In this document: in pieces, positions 22,050-34,520 of the stretch
How the letters are laid out: each line of letters opens with the position of its first letter
How positions within the stretch are numbered: position 1 is the stretch's first letter
Assembly (NCBI RefSeq): GCF_037975245.1
Contig: NC_092577.1
Span: forward strand, 10,790,013-10,854,012
DNA: 64,000 nt
Direction: 5' to 3'
Origin: Apostichopus japonicus
Lineage: Eukaryota; Echinodermata; Holothuroidea; Aspidochirotida; Stichopodidae
Translations under genes and position numbers: made by a program
The notes under the pieces: generated by a model
What the model saw: only the letters and a program-made list of their open reading frames with translations
Database searches by the model: none
Told to the model about the DNA's origin: nothing

Positions 22050-24470
22050 CTATAGGCAACCAGTGAATTTGTTGCAGGAGACGTGTAACATGCCTGGTAG
22101 ATTGGTTACATCAAATAAACCTCTAACAGCAGCATTACGTTACAAGTCGTAGCTTACTGGTGAGATTATTAATTAGGTTAGCCACTGTATAAATAATTCT
22201 TGGTCAAAATTTAAATTGGCTCCACATTAGTCAAATAGTTATTTGGAATTTTGAGGAAATTGTATGGCAAGGAATCATGAAGCCAATTAGGCTTCAAAAA
22301 AGCTGCTGGTGGTCTTTGTAACTGTACTTGGAAACAAAGAAAATAAAATGTCAAGTTGTTTCCAACAAGGAGATTTAAGGCCAAGAGTCTCAAAAAAGTG
22401 CTGGTGTCTGCAGTTTGGTAGTTTTGGGTCAAGTGTTTATTAAATGTTGAGATACATTTCACAGGTTTGGCTCATTTTGGAAATATTTTTAATTATCATT
22501 TTGAAAGACCATTTCATATGGGAAAACTGCTATCTCCTGGATGGTAAGCCCACCTACAGTAACTTAAGCTGGCCAGTAAGGCCTGAACCCATTACCTCCT
22601 ATTTCTATGGTAGGTTTTGTAACTGTCATTGCATCCATAATTAATTCATTTATTCACTCACTACTGTAATCAACACCCGATCATTTGAAGGAAATTGGTT
22701 TTGGCAGTTAGTCGTGCAAGTGCTTCAACGACTTAATAAAGCCACAACGTATACATTGCTAAACTTCAATCATTAATTGACAGCTGTTAATGGGGTCAGT
22801 AGCAGCAGTATTGATTTGTTAGCTCAATTGGGGTAATGATTAATATTTGGCGGTATGAGAACTTATATGAAAAAATAACTTCCTACCTCTCAGGAGGACT
22901 TTATTTTATGTGCTGGATATTGGAAAATTTTAAGAGCAAATTTTTACAGTTTGTTATTGTATTGGGGTGGGAGAGGGTGGAGAGGGGGGTGGGACAAGAT
23001 GTTATGATGTCCAGGAGAAAGTTTGATAAGATGGAGGGTACTTAGAATATATACAAAATGGTGCTATATTTTACACAGTTCCTATACCATGTTGAAGATA
23101 GTTTGACTGCTTAGTTGGTACCTCACAGTTGCACTGTATTTCTACATGTTATGTACTGTATACTAGGAAGCTGTGTAATACCCTGTCTCCCAGTGGAGAG
23201 GTATTGGGGCAATTTTATTCTGTGGTAGGGGCTAAAGCTCCCCCCAGAAGTACAGCACAGTAGCATGGTTGCACCCCTGGTCAAGGGAACTAGAACTCAC
23301 TGATTTTCCAAAATTTTGTCATAATTTTAGCTTTGTGGACGAATATGAACCAGTTGCTCTACAAATCAGGTAACAGGTAGAATGTCTAAAATGAAATTGC
23401 TTAGAGGTTTTCCGGGTATTATATATGTGTGTGTATACAGTAGCTTGTAGCCATTATGGTCCAATCACAGTACAGTTGGCTATTTTAACCTCATAATAGA
23501 CTGCATGTGGCAATAGGACCTACTGTCCTATTGTTATAGCTACAGACAATTGTCGGCCCTTAATCATTATACCCATTAAAAGGTACAACATTTATTTGCC
23601 ATTTGAAACGTTTACATTACTTTTATCATACATATCGCTTAGCATGGATTACTGTGTGTATCGTACCTGTTTTCATAAAACTCTCCCTCATTTGTATGAT
23701 AAATGTATGCGGTATGACTTTCAATAATTAAATGCTCATAATTGAAAACAGTTTATTTATCCTGTCCATTGGAAACATATCAGACTTATTTGGTTCCAGT
23801 CGAATACCCTCATCGGATTTATACCTCACGTAATTAACCTTTCGATGTAATCAACAGTCCGCCGCATGCAGTACGTCTGTACCTGCAGCTTTGTATGCAC
23901 CGGGATATAGATAACAAAACTATTCAATGACTTCATCCCAGCCTTGTTTGTCTACTGTACTGCCTAACTGCACAATGTCACTTTGCAGTGATCATGCAAT
24001 ATTTCAGGATCTCTTTACCAGCAAATTTTATGAAGGTCCTCACAGTTCTGATTCATCGAGCTTCAAGTGTACTGATTTCCCGTCTGGAGTATGTCGAGTG
24101 TCGTTTGACCCACTCAGCCGTCTTGTATTCAGCATCATTTAACGTGGCACTTGTTGCCATTGAGCTGATAGTTGCATGATTATCATACTGACTTCCTCCT
24201 CCTATTCCCCTTGCTTCATCACCCCCTTCTTCCTACACGATATATATGTATGTATATATTAATATATAACGCAGGTGGGACATGCCTACAGTGGAGTTAT
24301 GACCTTCCTTTTACTAGTTTCAAACCTCTGGACATTCAGTTGGGGTCCATAGCCTAGTTAATTAGGGTATCCACATACATATAATGTGGGCGGCCAGGGT
24401 CTAAGTCCTGGTGGTCGCTAGAAGTTTTTCACTGTTCTGGATTTTACAACTCAGTACACTCTCAATATAT
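22050..24470. other. Intergenic DNA, no gene seen
   Basis: AT-rich spacer. About 23205-23285 resembles 30060-30145 (GGGGCTAAAGC...CCCCAGAAGT...CATGGTTGC), which suggests ends of a dispersed element. Two overlapping 62-71 codon frames at 23927-24179 have no splice context and I do not recognise them. Confidence 0.4.
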
Positions 24471-24474
24471 ATAC

Positions 24475-24630
24475 AGGTGAGAATTTAATTGAGACTAGTG
24501 CGACACTAGTAGTTGTTTCTCAGAGTTTCATGCATTGAGCGGTCATCAGACAACTGATGATCGCTCAACGCGGAAAAACTCTGAGTAACGACTACTAGTG
24601 TTCCACTATAGTCTCAACTAATTCTCACCT
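24475..24630. mobile_element. Hairpin MITE with 74-bp arms
   Basis: A near-perfect inverted repeat of the whole element: AGGTGAGAATTTAATTGAG at the left and its complement ending AATTCTCACCT at the right, with a 6-8 base loop at the centre (around 24549-24556). ATAC lies directly on both sides (24471-24474 and 24631-24634), possibly TATAC if the end base is shared. No coding capacity. Confidence 0.75.
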
Positions 24631-24795
24631 ATACTTCGCTCTGTCCAACGGACATAGAGCACTCAGCACCAAGATAGACGCCAGCCAGCCAACCAAAGGA
24701 ATATATATGTTATTGCCCACAAATATGCTAGAAAGTTCAATAATGGTCACCCATTGTCAAATTCCGACAATTTTTTTTGTCTGCCTACTCGAAAT

Positions 24796-25150
24796 GTAAT
24801 GTGTAAAGGTACATTGGCCTGATGTTTCAGTAACAGAATGGACATAAACACGCACAGAGTACAGACAGGTTAATGAGCATGGTCAACACAAAGAGATAGA
24901 TGTAAGGGATAAGTAGACAAGGGATGGAGAGAAGAAAGAACCAACAGGGGAAGAGGAGAGGTAGGAGATAAACAGTGGAGGGACAAAGAGAATTAAAGGA
25001 ACAGGGTAGGGAATAAACTGGAAAAGGACAAAGACAGAAAGGTGTGGAGGGTGGAAAAAGGGGGCGTGAAAGAGAGCTGTGAGAAGAGGAGTGATGGAGG
25101 AGGCTGGGGGAAGGGAACAAGGGGAGCAGGAGGGGGGACAGAAGAGGGGG
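24796..25150. repeat. Second copy of the GAAACGTCAGG-family repeat (rearranged)
   Basis: It begins AATGTGTAAAGGTACATTGG and CCTGATGTTTCAG, a degraded match to 17545-17575. It then continues with the reverse complement of 17790-18020, including GACAAAGACAGAAAGGTGTG and GGAAGAGGAGAGGTAGGAGA. Confidence 0.6.
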
Positions 25151-26495
25151 ACTCGAAATGTAGTTATATATATATCCACACTTAACCCTTCTAACATTTT
25201 GATTTCTGAAGCATGCTTAAATTTGGGGCTACTAGTGATGATCTTTAATAAAAAATATAAAAAATTATTAAACATACACTCTTTTTTTAAAAGTAATTTC
25301 TGTTCCTTTGTTTCTGTTCCTTGGTTTCTGTACGTACCTTATTGTTGCCCATACCTCAGTTGATCAAATTCATAAATCATTTGCAAGTAACCCCCTGCAT
25401 ATATATTTGTGGTTAGTGTGAGGGTTAACAAACAGTACATGGATAACCCATCCATGACCAACAACACCTGTAGATTTCCCAGTAACAACAAAGAAGAGTT
25501 TTTTAGAGGCTTAAAAAGAAGCTTAATTTCTTTCCCTTTAGTGCTTGATAATCTGTTCAAATATACACACAGCAGATTTAGACAGCTGATTTAACAATAA
25601 CAGCATGGTGTTTTGTTTGTGTGTGTAAGCAAGTGCATATTGATTCTGGAACAAAATATTAAAGCAGTGGGTGGAGCTTACAAAGAATTGACCAATCAAA
25701 AACAAGGAAATCACTGAAGTCACAGCCTATACACAGGCATGATTGTGTGTGTGTGGAATGAGTATACAGACCAAACTATACAAACTGCGTATAGGTGTCC
25801 AGTGTAGTGACAGACAAGAAGTTCATCTCTCATGCATTATTCTCATCGAGGGTTGAAAGAAATTCTGGGGAAAAATAGTCAAAGAGTCAAGGCTTGTTAC
25901 ATGCACAGTTGCTGTGTGTACTCTTATATGGAATAGTATCATTGTTGTTGTTTTTGTTATTATTATTTGGGATCTGTTGCTGTTATCGTGCTGGAATTAC
26001 CGTGTACCTGGCGATCGAACATCGTTGAGCTTTCGTTAGTAATTATTGTTAGATAAACTTGGATTGGCTACCTACTTGTTCTCTCCTCTCTCTCTCTTCG
26101 AGAGGACTTCATTTTTATTCAATTCCGTCTCTCCAAAATTGAAGCACACTTGAGGCATCTTGACACTGAAGTTTAAATTTTGGAGCAAAGGAACTATACA
26201 TACTTCAGATTAAAAATTAGGTGAGAGTTTAGTCAGTTTTTTGACAATTTTTTGCCCTCAAAAAAAAAAGGAAACAAGAAAAGAGAAAAAAAATGAAGAT
26301 TTTCAAGATCATGTAAACAAAAATATAAATGTACTGCGCTACTGTATAGAGCTCTGTATGTAGAGCTGTAGGCAGCCTCTGTGCATGTATATATATATAT
26401 ACTCTCCTCTCTACAGTCACTTTTGGCTATTTGCTTTATTCTCTACAATGTGGGGGAATTTTACTATATATATATTTTATATAGGTTTTTTTTTT

Positions 26496-26553
26496 AGCCT
26501 CTGAAGAAGTTTCTGCTAGGATCGAAACGTCAGGCCAACTTACTTTTACACAT
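26496..26553 (-). repeat. Short copy of the GAAACGTCAGG repeat
   Basis: CTCTGAAGAAGTTTCTGCTA followed by GGATCGAAACGTCAGGCC and AACTTACTTTTACACAT. This is the reverse-complement counterpart of 17545-17600. Confidence 0.65.
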
Positions 26554-26984
26554 ATACATATTTTACTGTACATATCTCGTACATCAAATTATTGTCTCTT
26601 AATCTCTAAAAGACCTCCCTCGCATTTTCCTGAATTACAACACACATTCAGTTACTGTACATACAGGCAATTGAGAGCAGATAGTCCCATAATATTTGCT
26701 AATAATAAGCAGTAATACCTACACGGCTCAATGTTAGGTACTGACCATTGATGGTTTACCGACTTTACTATGTGTTGAAGTTCTTAATATACATTATTAT
26801 ATACAGGCAGTAAATTACCATGTAGCGCCTCTCTTTTCTACTGGCCTAATGATGGTAAAATCCACTGAAATATCCCAAATTTTGAGGCCGGATACTTATA
26901 CACAAGTTCATGCCATACAGTAGTATATTGAGTGTTAATACCGTTCTGTATACCCTTACAGTGATTGTACATGTGTATATACCA

Positions 26985-27310
26985 CATTGTCTCTGCATTT
27001 ATATTTGCTGTATATGTACATATTTTATAATTCTCTCAAACTGCGTTAATATTTGCTATATATTTACATATTTTACAATTCTCTTTAGCCTGCATTTATA
27101 TTTACTGTATCAGTATATATATATTTTATTATTCTCTCTAGTTGCATTTGTATTTGCTGTACATATGTATATTTTATAATTCTCTCAAACTGCATTTATA
27201 TTTGCTGTATATATATATAATTCTCTTTAGTTGCATTTATATTTGCTCTATATATACATGTATATTTGATAATTCTCACTAGCTGCATTTGTATTTGCTG
27301 TATAAATTTG
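26985..27310 (+). repeat. AT-rich tandem repeat of about 50-65 bp
   Basis: The phrase TGCATTTATATTTGCTGTAT, followed by TATA-rich sequence and ATTTTATAATTCTCT, recurs about six times with variable spacing. Confidence 0.75.
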
Positions 27311-28135
27311 TGATCAATGTGAAGATCTGTCACCCCTGACATTCATTCAGCTGGAATCATGAGAAAGTAATTCAACGCCAAATTTGCGACTGTAAATCTA
27401 TTGTTTAATATTTGAAATTTTGGAATGGCTTTAAAAGTAGATAATGAAGAAAGTGCATGTGAGGGTTCATAGTCATACAAAAGGTAAAAGATGTTAATCA
27501 GAGAGGGGAAGGGAAGGTGAGGGGAATTGATTGGGGCATATTGACACCCTCCACAAGTTGTATTCCACAGAGTAAGGTTTTCATGCTAATTGCCTTTTCG
27601 AGTTATTTGAATTTCAAGATTTTGGTCGCCAATTGAGACACTTTCATGCGTTAAATCAGATGTGACTTTTTACTTCATTGAAAACAAAAAAAATAATAAC
27701 AATTGACTATTATAATGATATTTAAGTCAAGCTATGGTGAATTACAGTTTTTAATTTATGTGGGATGTAAAGCATTGAGAAGTTTTCCTGACCATCAAAT
27801 AAAACATAAATAAATAATGAAATGGATTTAGCTGTTCTAATGATCAATTAAACCGCAAACTAAGGGACCTATGCAACCCAAAAGTGGGTTAAATACAAAC
27901 CCATTATCTTTGGTTAGCAGGGTTTTTCCAGACTTCGGAAAATTTATCAGCAGTTTTCAGAACTTTCCGACAGAGATTGAGATTGTATCTTTTAGTGTCA
28001 AGGCCATATATCTGTCTAAGCCGGCTCTCTTGTATTTTTTGTTTCGATGATAATCGTTACCTATGCATTCATGATAGCGTGTGTGTGTATGTGTGCGTGT
28101 GAGTGCGTTTGTGATGCCCAGCTTGTAAACACGAT

Positions 28136-28430
28136 TTTAAGAAGCCTATTATTTTGGTGGAGGTCAAAGGTTATTAGAGTCACCAGGGGTCAAAGTGTGA
28201 AAACCTGGTTATCATGGTATCTCAATACTGGAAGCTTGGGGCCACCTCAAATTTAGTGTGTAGAAGTACCACATTGAGTTAAAGAAGCCTATTGAGTTTG
28301 GAGTAATCAGAGGTCAAATCGTGAAACCCTTGTAAACATGCACACCCTCATTAGACATTATGTCAGATTCAGGAAGAAACTGCTCATGTTACATCATCGA
28401 AACCACAATGCATTTTTGCATTCTGGTTAT
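28136..28430 (+). repeat. Dispersed repeat, GGTCAAAG/GGGTCACCAGGGG family, copy 1
   Basis: It contains GGTGGAGGTCAAAGGTTATT, GAGTCACCAGGGGTCAAAGT, GGTATCTCAATACTGGAAGC and GTAGAAGTACCACATTGAGT, and it ends AATGCATTTTTGCATTCTGG. The same order is found at 62190-62565 and, shortened, at 52795-52950. It is transposed or retroposed repetitive DNA of unknown class. Confidence 0.75.
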
Positions 28431-29264
28431 TAGTATTGATTCTGTCTATTTGGTGCACATGATATTATTGCTCAGTCTTTATTGGAAAGTTGTGGACATT
28501 AAAACCGTACTCAGCCACAAATTAGGAGATTAGGGAAGGTGGATTTGGTGAACATTATATCCCCCACCCAGTTGGGACAATGGGGATCTTCAGCCGTGCC
28601 CTAGATTAATAGAGGGCGCCGTCATATCGGTCCTTTGTGGTTCCACAAAACTTGACGAAGCCGCAGTCTCTGAAATCACTGAGAATGACTTTGAGGAATC
28701 TCTGACGGACACTTTTGAGCAAATTATATACATTATTACCTGATCCACACATAGTGTGACATACAGTGTTGAAACTAACAAAAGTGTTTACCACTCATTA
28801 CTAGCAAATTAAAGCAACAAAATGTTGCCCACCGTTTGTTCGGCAACTTTACTAATCTGGTCGTCAACCAATCGTATAGCTCCATTGAGGTATGATGAAT
28901 CATGTCCCCTAAACTGAGTTTAAGCTTTGAGTGTCAATTATAATTGTATCCAATTCTCCGAAAGGGAGTGAACTGGATTTGTAGTACCTGTGATTCTTGT
29001 AGTTATTGAAGACCAGGTCTTTTAAAAAACACATTTTCACAACCAGCTCATAGATTTAGATATATATATGTTATATAGCTAGCGCTATATACACAATATC
29101 TTTGGAGATCTGTAAACAGTATACAGTAGATCACATGCACATTAGAACCCAGAGCCGTAACTACGGCACTGTTTTGACTGATTTGGCAGTGCCCTCTATA
29201 CTTTCATGTCAGGCTCCGAAACACTCATACTGACAGTATGAACAGTATGAATATTCATGTTTCT

Positions 29265-29640
29265 ATCAGATAAAGGTCACAAACTGTTCATACTGTCAGT
29301 AGGAGTGCTGTGAAGCATGATATGAGGGGACAGTATATAGTGGTATTAGCATTAGAATCAGATTACGGTTAGGAACTGTTCATACTGTCAGTACAAGTGC
29401 TTTGAAGCATGATATGAGGGGAGTGGGGACAGTATATAGTGGTATTAGCATTAGAATCAGATAAAGGTTTAGGAACTGTTCATACTGTCAGTATGAGTGC
29501 TTTAAAGCATGATATGAGAGGACAGTATAGAGTGGTATTTAGCATTTAGTACCAGAGAAAGGTTAGGAACTGTTCATACTGTGAGTACTGTACAAGTGCT
29601 TTGAAGCATGATCTTGAAGTATAGTATAGAGTGTTATATA
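29265..29640 (+). repeat. 90-100 bp tandem repeat, four copies
   Basis: AACTGTTCATACTGTCAGTA recurs at 29283, 29373 and 29473 and, with one change, near 29567. Each is followed by GTGCTTTGAAGCATGATATG and GACAGTATA.AGTGGTATTAG. Confidence 0.85.
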
Positions 29641-30173
29641 AGTTGCATTAAAACACTGTCCCAACTGGCTGATGGATATCCCTAAAAAGATGATTTAATA
29701 TTACCCGATTATTTTTCAACTGATTCTAGCTAATTAAAACAAGCTAAGTGCTATATAATCAACTATATAGCATTCGAGTGGAAGCTGCCTTCATAACTTT
29801 ATAATATCAATTTACCAATGTATGTACCAATGTCAGCAGTGCAATACTAATTGTGGCAATTGTTTTTGTACTTAGCTCTTTTAAGCCTTTGGTACGTTTC
29901 AGTCAAGTGTAGGGTACTTAAATGCTAAATGGTGGTAAATTTTGCAACTTTTGAAACAATTCTTGGAAGATTTTTTAGTGTTCCTGTTGCACCACACATG
30001 TATGTGACATGTTCAATGTTCTGTACACTTAAAATAATTTGTAATACACTGAGCTGCTCTGAGTGAACTTTGGGGTATGGGGAGGGCTAAAGCCCACCCG
30101 TCCCCTCCCCACTCCCCAGAAGTGTACATGGTTGCGCCACTGTGAGAAAGTGCATGGAGAGACGGAAGCAGGA

Positions 30174-31264
30174 CACTTCGCCCAACAACCATTTCGCCCA
30201 ACTGCCATTTCGCCCAACCTTACCATTTCGCCCAACTAGCCTGGTCATTTCGCCCAACCAGCCTGGTCATTTCGCCCAACCAGCCTGGTCATTTCGCCCA
30301 ACCAGCCTGGTCATTTCGCCCAACCTTGATTAAATATGATACTTCAAAAGGAAACGTTCGGGAATTGTTAACGTTACAGGATACGAACCGAATATTAAGG
30401 AAACTTGAGGATCGATCAGTGTGTTAGGGGTTAGGTTTGATAGTAAACGTTCGAATATTAAGGAATATTAAGGAAACTTGAAGTCCTTTACTTTGTATAA
30501 CTTTAGTAAAGAAACATTCGGGAATTTTTAACGTTACAGGATACAAACCGAATATTAAGGAATCTTGAGGATGTTTTAGGGGTTAGGTTTGATAGTAAAC
30601 GTTCGGGAATTGTTAACGTTATGGGATTCGAACCGAGTATTAAGGAAACATGAAGTCGTGGTTAAATTGATTACAAATGTTAATACATATGTGGTTACAT
30701 TGATTAAGTGGTTACATTGATTAAATATAGTACTTCAATATTACGGACAGGTTTTATATATTTTTTTCTCAATTTAATAAGAAAACGTTCGGGAATTTTT
30801 AGTCAGTATGATGGATCAGTGTTTTAGGGGTCAGGTTTGATAGGTTTTTATGAAGACAGATTCCCCTGTGTTTGTATAATAATATAACTTCCATTGTATG
30901 CGTAAACGCCTAAAGTAGTGTTATCCTCCCATTATACCCGAAATAACTGCTCAGACTTTGATCAATATCGAGCGGACCTCACTTTTGTATTTACCTATTA
31001 CGAAGTAACCTAACGCAAAATAAATCAAATTGAACTAGTGGAATAGAAAAAGTAATATTATTCTGACTGAATATTAGTAAAAATAAGGTTGGGCGAAATG
31101 ACCAACACGGTTGGGCGAAATGACCATGCTGGTTGGGCGAAATGACTATGATGGTTGGGCGAAATGACCATACTGGTTGGGCGAAATGACCAGGCTGGTT
31201 GGGCGAAATGACCAGGCTGGTTGGGCGAAATGGCAGTTGGGCGAAATGGTTGTTGGGCGAAGTG
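30174..31264. mobile_element. Foldback-like element with 22-bp tandem-repeat arms
   Basis: The left arm (30174-30327) starts CACTTCGCCCAACAACC and continues with repeats of CATTTCGCCCAACCAGCCTGGT. The right arm (31086-31264) is the reverse complement and ends GGTTGTTGGGCGAAGTG. The loop has degenerate direct repeats of AAACGTTCGGGAATTGTTAA and GAATATTAAGGAAACTTGA (near 30349, 30505, 30597 and 30782). No clear target duplication is visible (flanks GAAGCAGGA and ACTAGAAAG). There is no coding sequence. Inverted arms made of short tandem repeats resemble sea-urchin TU and Drosophila FB elements. It ends about 100 bp before the candidate 5' exon boundary of the VAC8-like gene. Confidence 0.75.
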
Positions 31265-31360
31265 ACTAGAAAGCGGAGAGACAATATAGACAGGTTATTC
31301 ATGTTCTTCATAGAAATACCCATCCGGTAACATTTTGCGTTTTTGTTTATATCTTGACAG

Positions 31361-31477
31361 GTTTACATTTCATCTCAAAAGGGCGACCGAGGCTTTCGTC
31401 TTGGCAAAGGCGACCCTCAAATACATGAAGCTCTAGAGAAGATACGAGCTATTCGTCTTGGTAACGTTACTGTTGCT
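31361..31477 (+). other. 5' UTR or N-terminal extension of VAC8-like exon 1
   Basis: A good acceptor (TTTTTGTTTATATCTTGACAG) ends at 31360. From there to the ATG at 31478 the frame is open for 39 codons, in frame with the protein; the only upstream stop is the TGA at 31355-31357, within the acceptor. This could be 5' UTR spliced to an upstream non-coding exon, or coding sequence from an upstream first exon. An open run of this length is not rare by chance, so UTR is the default. Confidence 0.4.
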
Positions 31478-31628
31478 ATGGATACCATTTTGGATTACTG
31501 TTTCTCCTACTGCTGTTTATGCTGCAGTTGCTATTCAATGCGACAGTTTGACGATGACGCGTACGAACCGTTACTGCAGGACGAAGAGAGGGCAGCAGTC
31601 AACGAACTCCTGACATATTTGAACAGAG
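31478..31628 (+). CDS. VAC8: VAC8-like armadillo-repeat protein, exon 1
   Basis: Exon 1 of a spliced gene encoding a homologue of yeast Vac8, the armadillo-repeat scaffold that anchors to the vacuole membrane by N-terminal lipids and joins vacuole inheritance, nucleus-vacuole contacts and autophagy. The role of the animal homologues is not well defined. The ATG has G at -3 and +4. The first 18 residues (MDTILDYCFSYCCLCCSC) hold six cysteines, suggesting palmitoylation. There is no Gly2, so no myristoylation from this start, unlike yeast Vac8. Then come a linker with acidic residues and EERAAVNELLTYLNR, matching the start of the Vac8 helical region. The donor is AGAG/GTACAG; the exon ends in phase 1. 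Six exons join in frame into 283 residues. ARMC3 and ARMC4 are related alternatives, but exon order and sequence fit Vac8 best. Confidence 0.85.
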
Positions 31629-34139
31629 GTACAGTAATGAATATTTATGAGTTCAGCTGTTATCTTACGTTAGGTACAATTAATGAATGCATCAAATTTG
31701 TTTGGGTCCTTTTGTCTCAAGTCTCAACAGTATATATGCTATAATGTAACTATGGGGTGGAAATAAAACATATTTTCAAGGCAAACCAATTTTTGTGTAC
31801 AGTATAAAGTTCTAAGCTCCTTCGATTTAGTCTGAATTTAATTTACCACTCCTAGTAAACTGGTATCCCCAAGGAAAAGAAATTACTTGTGTTTAAGATG
31901 AGAGCACTACAATAGCTAATGATTCACTTTACTTCCTTGCTTGTAAGTAATTGACAATCTGTTGAATGCATGGTGACGGTCAACGATTTTTTCGATCTTT
32001 TCAAAGCAATTTGAACATTGTTCACGGTTTATCCGTATTTTTGCTATAAGGCTGAACATGTGCTGTATATACGTACATATATGTTTGCCATAGCGCACAG
32101 GAGCCTGATGTTTAATTTACTCTGGTTTGATGCACTCAGTGTTTAATATACAGTAGTACTTAACAGTATATATAGTACTTAACTGTATACAGTATACATT
32201 GTACACAGTGCTGCATATTTAACTACAGTATCTGATGCTGTTGGTTGTCAGTTGAATCTAGGTCTGTATGGAAATCTATTCTGATAGACGCTATTATAAA
32301 AATCAGTTCTGATCGAGGTAACAACAATAAGATAGTACCCTATTCCTGACGGTAACAGCCGGGTGGAAAGATTATCTGATACCTGGTCAAGTGAACGCTG
32401 GCCAAATTTTTTAAACTGACCGATTGATCTAATATTGTACAGTTTAGCTATTTTGAACAGTTGTGTATGTTGGCCTAAATTTAAATCATGTTACGTATTA
32501 ATTCTAATATTGTTTCTAATATACTTTAATGGAAATCCAGCAGATCAAAAACAAAGTGAAAATTGTCAACTTTTATAACGTCTCCAATCACCTCGAAGGA
32601 TTGAATATATATGCCTGTTACCGGAATGAATGGTTTGATTCAAAGACTCAACCGTAGTTCAGGGACTAATTCATACTTCAAATTTTGGTTTATTTTAGCA
32701 GTTTTGAAGGCCCTGAATTTTTGTCTCTTTACAAAAATATGAAATATTATCTTCTCTTTGTTAAAAACCTGCTACAGTAGATATATCTTTGGGCGCGTGT
32801 AGCAATGTCTGTTATTTAACGTAGCATTTTACGATGCTATACTGGATAAATTATTCCAGGCATTGTAGTTTGCAATTGAACTAACAGCTTGTACACAAAC
32901 CAGAGACATTTCCTAATTGTGACGATTGTTCAATTCATGTTTATTTTGCCTGATATGTCGTCACAGGGAAAGGGCAGTTCGATCCTGCAAGAAATTTTTT
33001 GATCGACATGCTACTTCCTGATCAACAGTATAAGTTATAAAATTTGCTGCCATTTTTTTTTCCCCTTTTCAGTTTGAAGTCGAAAATTGACACATCACAA
33101 AAATAATGGCTTTATAGTGTATACACTAGTTAGTTAACTGTATGGATTAGCTTTTAATTTTACATTTTGATGGTTGAGGCCTTATATCTGTAGATCGTCA
33201 CCCGGGCCTTCACTGACTGTGCAGTCATGCACAGCTCAAAGAAAGACGCGCGAATATAACAGAGAGCTGTGTATTTAGATGCTACGTTATTATTAAAATA
33301 TTTGGTTCCAAAAATAGTTTTCCTGACATTTGCCTTGAAAGTGGTATACACGTTTGTGTTATACTTCACTCCTGAAGGCAAACCAATTGCATACACTTTA
33401 CTGAGCCTGTAAGATATTTTGCAACTTTATAATTTGGACCAGAAAAATTGTAAAAAAACAAGATCGAAGGAGAATTTCTTTTAATGCTTATTTGGCTTTC
33501 CTTTGTTTTAAAACTTGTATATGTGTGTATAGTATGTATGTGTATGCGTGTTTGTATGTATTTAAAAATTGAAATACTGTACAATGTTCTTAATAGAATT
33601 TAATTAGATCAAAGTTAAGTCACGTTATCCTCGGAATCGTTAATACCCCCCCTGCGTGGAATCCTGGAATAAGAATTGATCCCTTTTCTTGGTGATTGAA
33701 TTAACGTAATTGATCTTGCTGGGAGCTACAACCAGATGTGATACCCTGACCGATATCTTGCTCGGTATTTTCAATTAAGTTTGTAAAAATCCATTGTGTT
33801 TCCTTATATTTGGATTTTCAAAGAAAAAATGGTAGTACAGTGTAAAGAGCTCAGAAAAGTACAGTGTTCTGAAATTGTAACATGTAAATCTACATGTACT
33901 TAAGTGGTCTAGTTCTGTATGTACAGCATATGTGTGTGAAAAATGTGAATGCATGATCATAGAGTACAATGTACTTATAAACATATGAAGAAAAAATGTC
34001 TGCCTTACATGATGGGATGACAGTGCAATTTGAAAGTAACAATAGATATATTTGTACTTTTCATCTGAACTGTACATGTAAAGAAAATTTACAATAATGT
34101 ACAGTTATAGTCTTGTCTCGATCAAAGACTATAAAATGC

Positions 34140-34520
34140 TACCATGCAGTATAGTATCTTTGCCTTCAGTACTAGTAGTACAGTATTGTACAGTACTATA
34201 CTGTAGCCTAGACTATAAATAGCTACTCTATGCAGTACAGTTTGTATGCCTTCAGTACTACTATTACAGTATGAAATTTGTACAGTACGTACTATACTGT
34301 AGTCTCTAGAGACTAGATATATTACTGCTATGCAGTACAGTATGTATGCCTTTAATACTATTAGTACAGTAAGTACTATATACTGTAGTCTAGACTATAT
34401 AATACTACCATGCAGTACAGTGTGTATGCCTTCAATACTAGTAGTACAGTATTGTACAGTACTATACTGTAGTCGAGACTATATAATGTTACTATGCAGT
34501 ATTTATAGTTTATACCTTAA
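34140..34520 (+). repeat. 80-100 bp tandem repeat rich in GTACAGTA
   Basis: CTATGCAGTACAGT.TGTATGCC, with TTCAGTACTAGTAGTACAGT and GTAC.ATACTGTAGTCTAGACTAT, recurs at about 34144, 34230, 34330, 34409 and 34493. The units contain many GTAC/TAGTACTA palindromes. Confidence 0.8.

Noticed and set aside
23927-24179. Two overlapping frames of 63-71 codons
   Set aside because: No splice-site context, no recognised motif and both frames open; treated as chance.
28590-28794. Two overlapping minus-strand frames with ordinary-looking composition
   Set aside because: Both frames are open over the same bases, neither has supporting splice sites or a recognisable family, and neither fits a neighbouring exon.
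30174-31264. CRISPR-like array of 22-bp repeats
   Set aside because: The repeats are directly abutting without unique spacers, occur as inverted arms, and the genome is eukaryotic.
31629-31744. Continuation of the exon 1 reading frame past 31628
   Set aside because: Joining at the GT at 31629 to exon 2 gives an in-frame product that aligns with Vac8; the read-through peptide does not.
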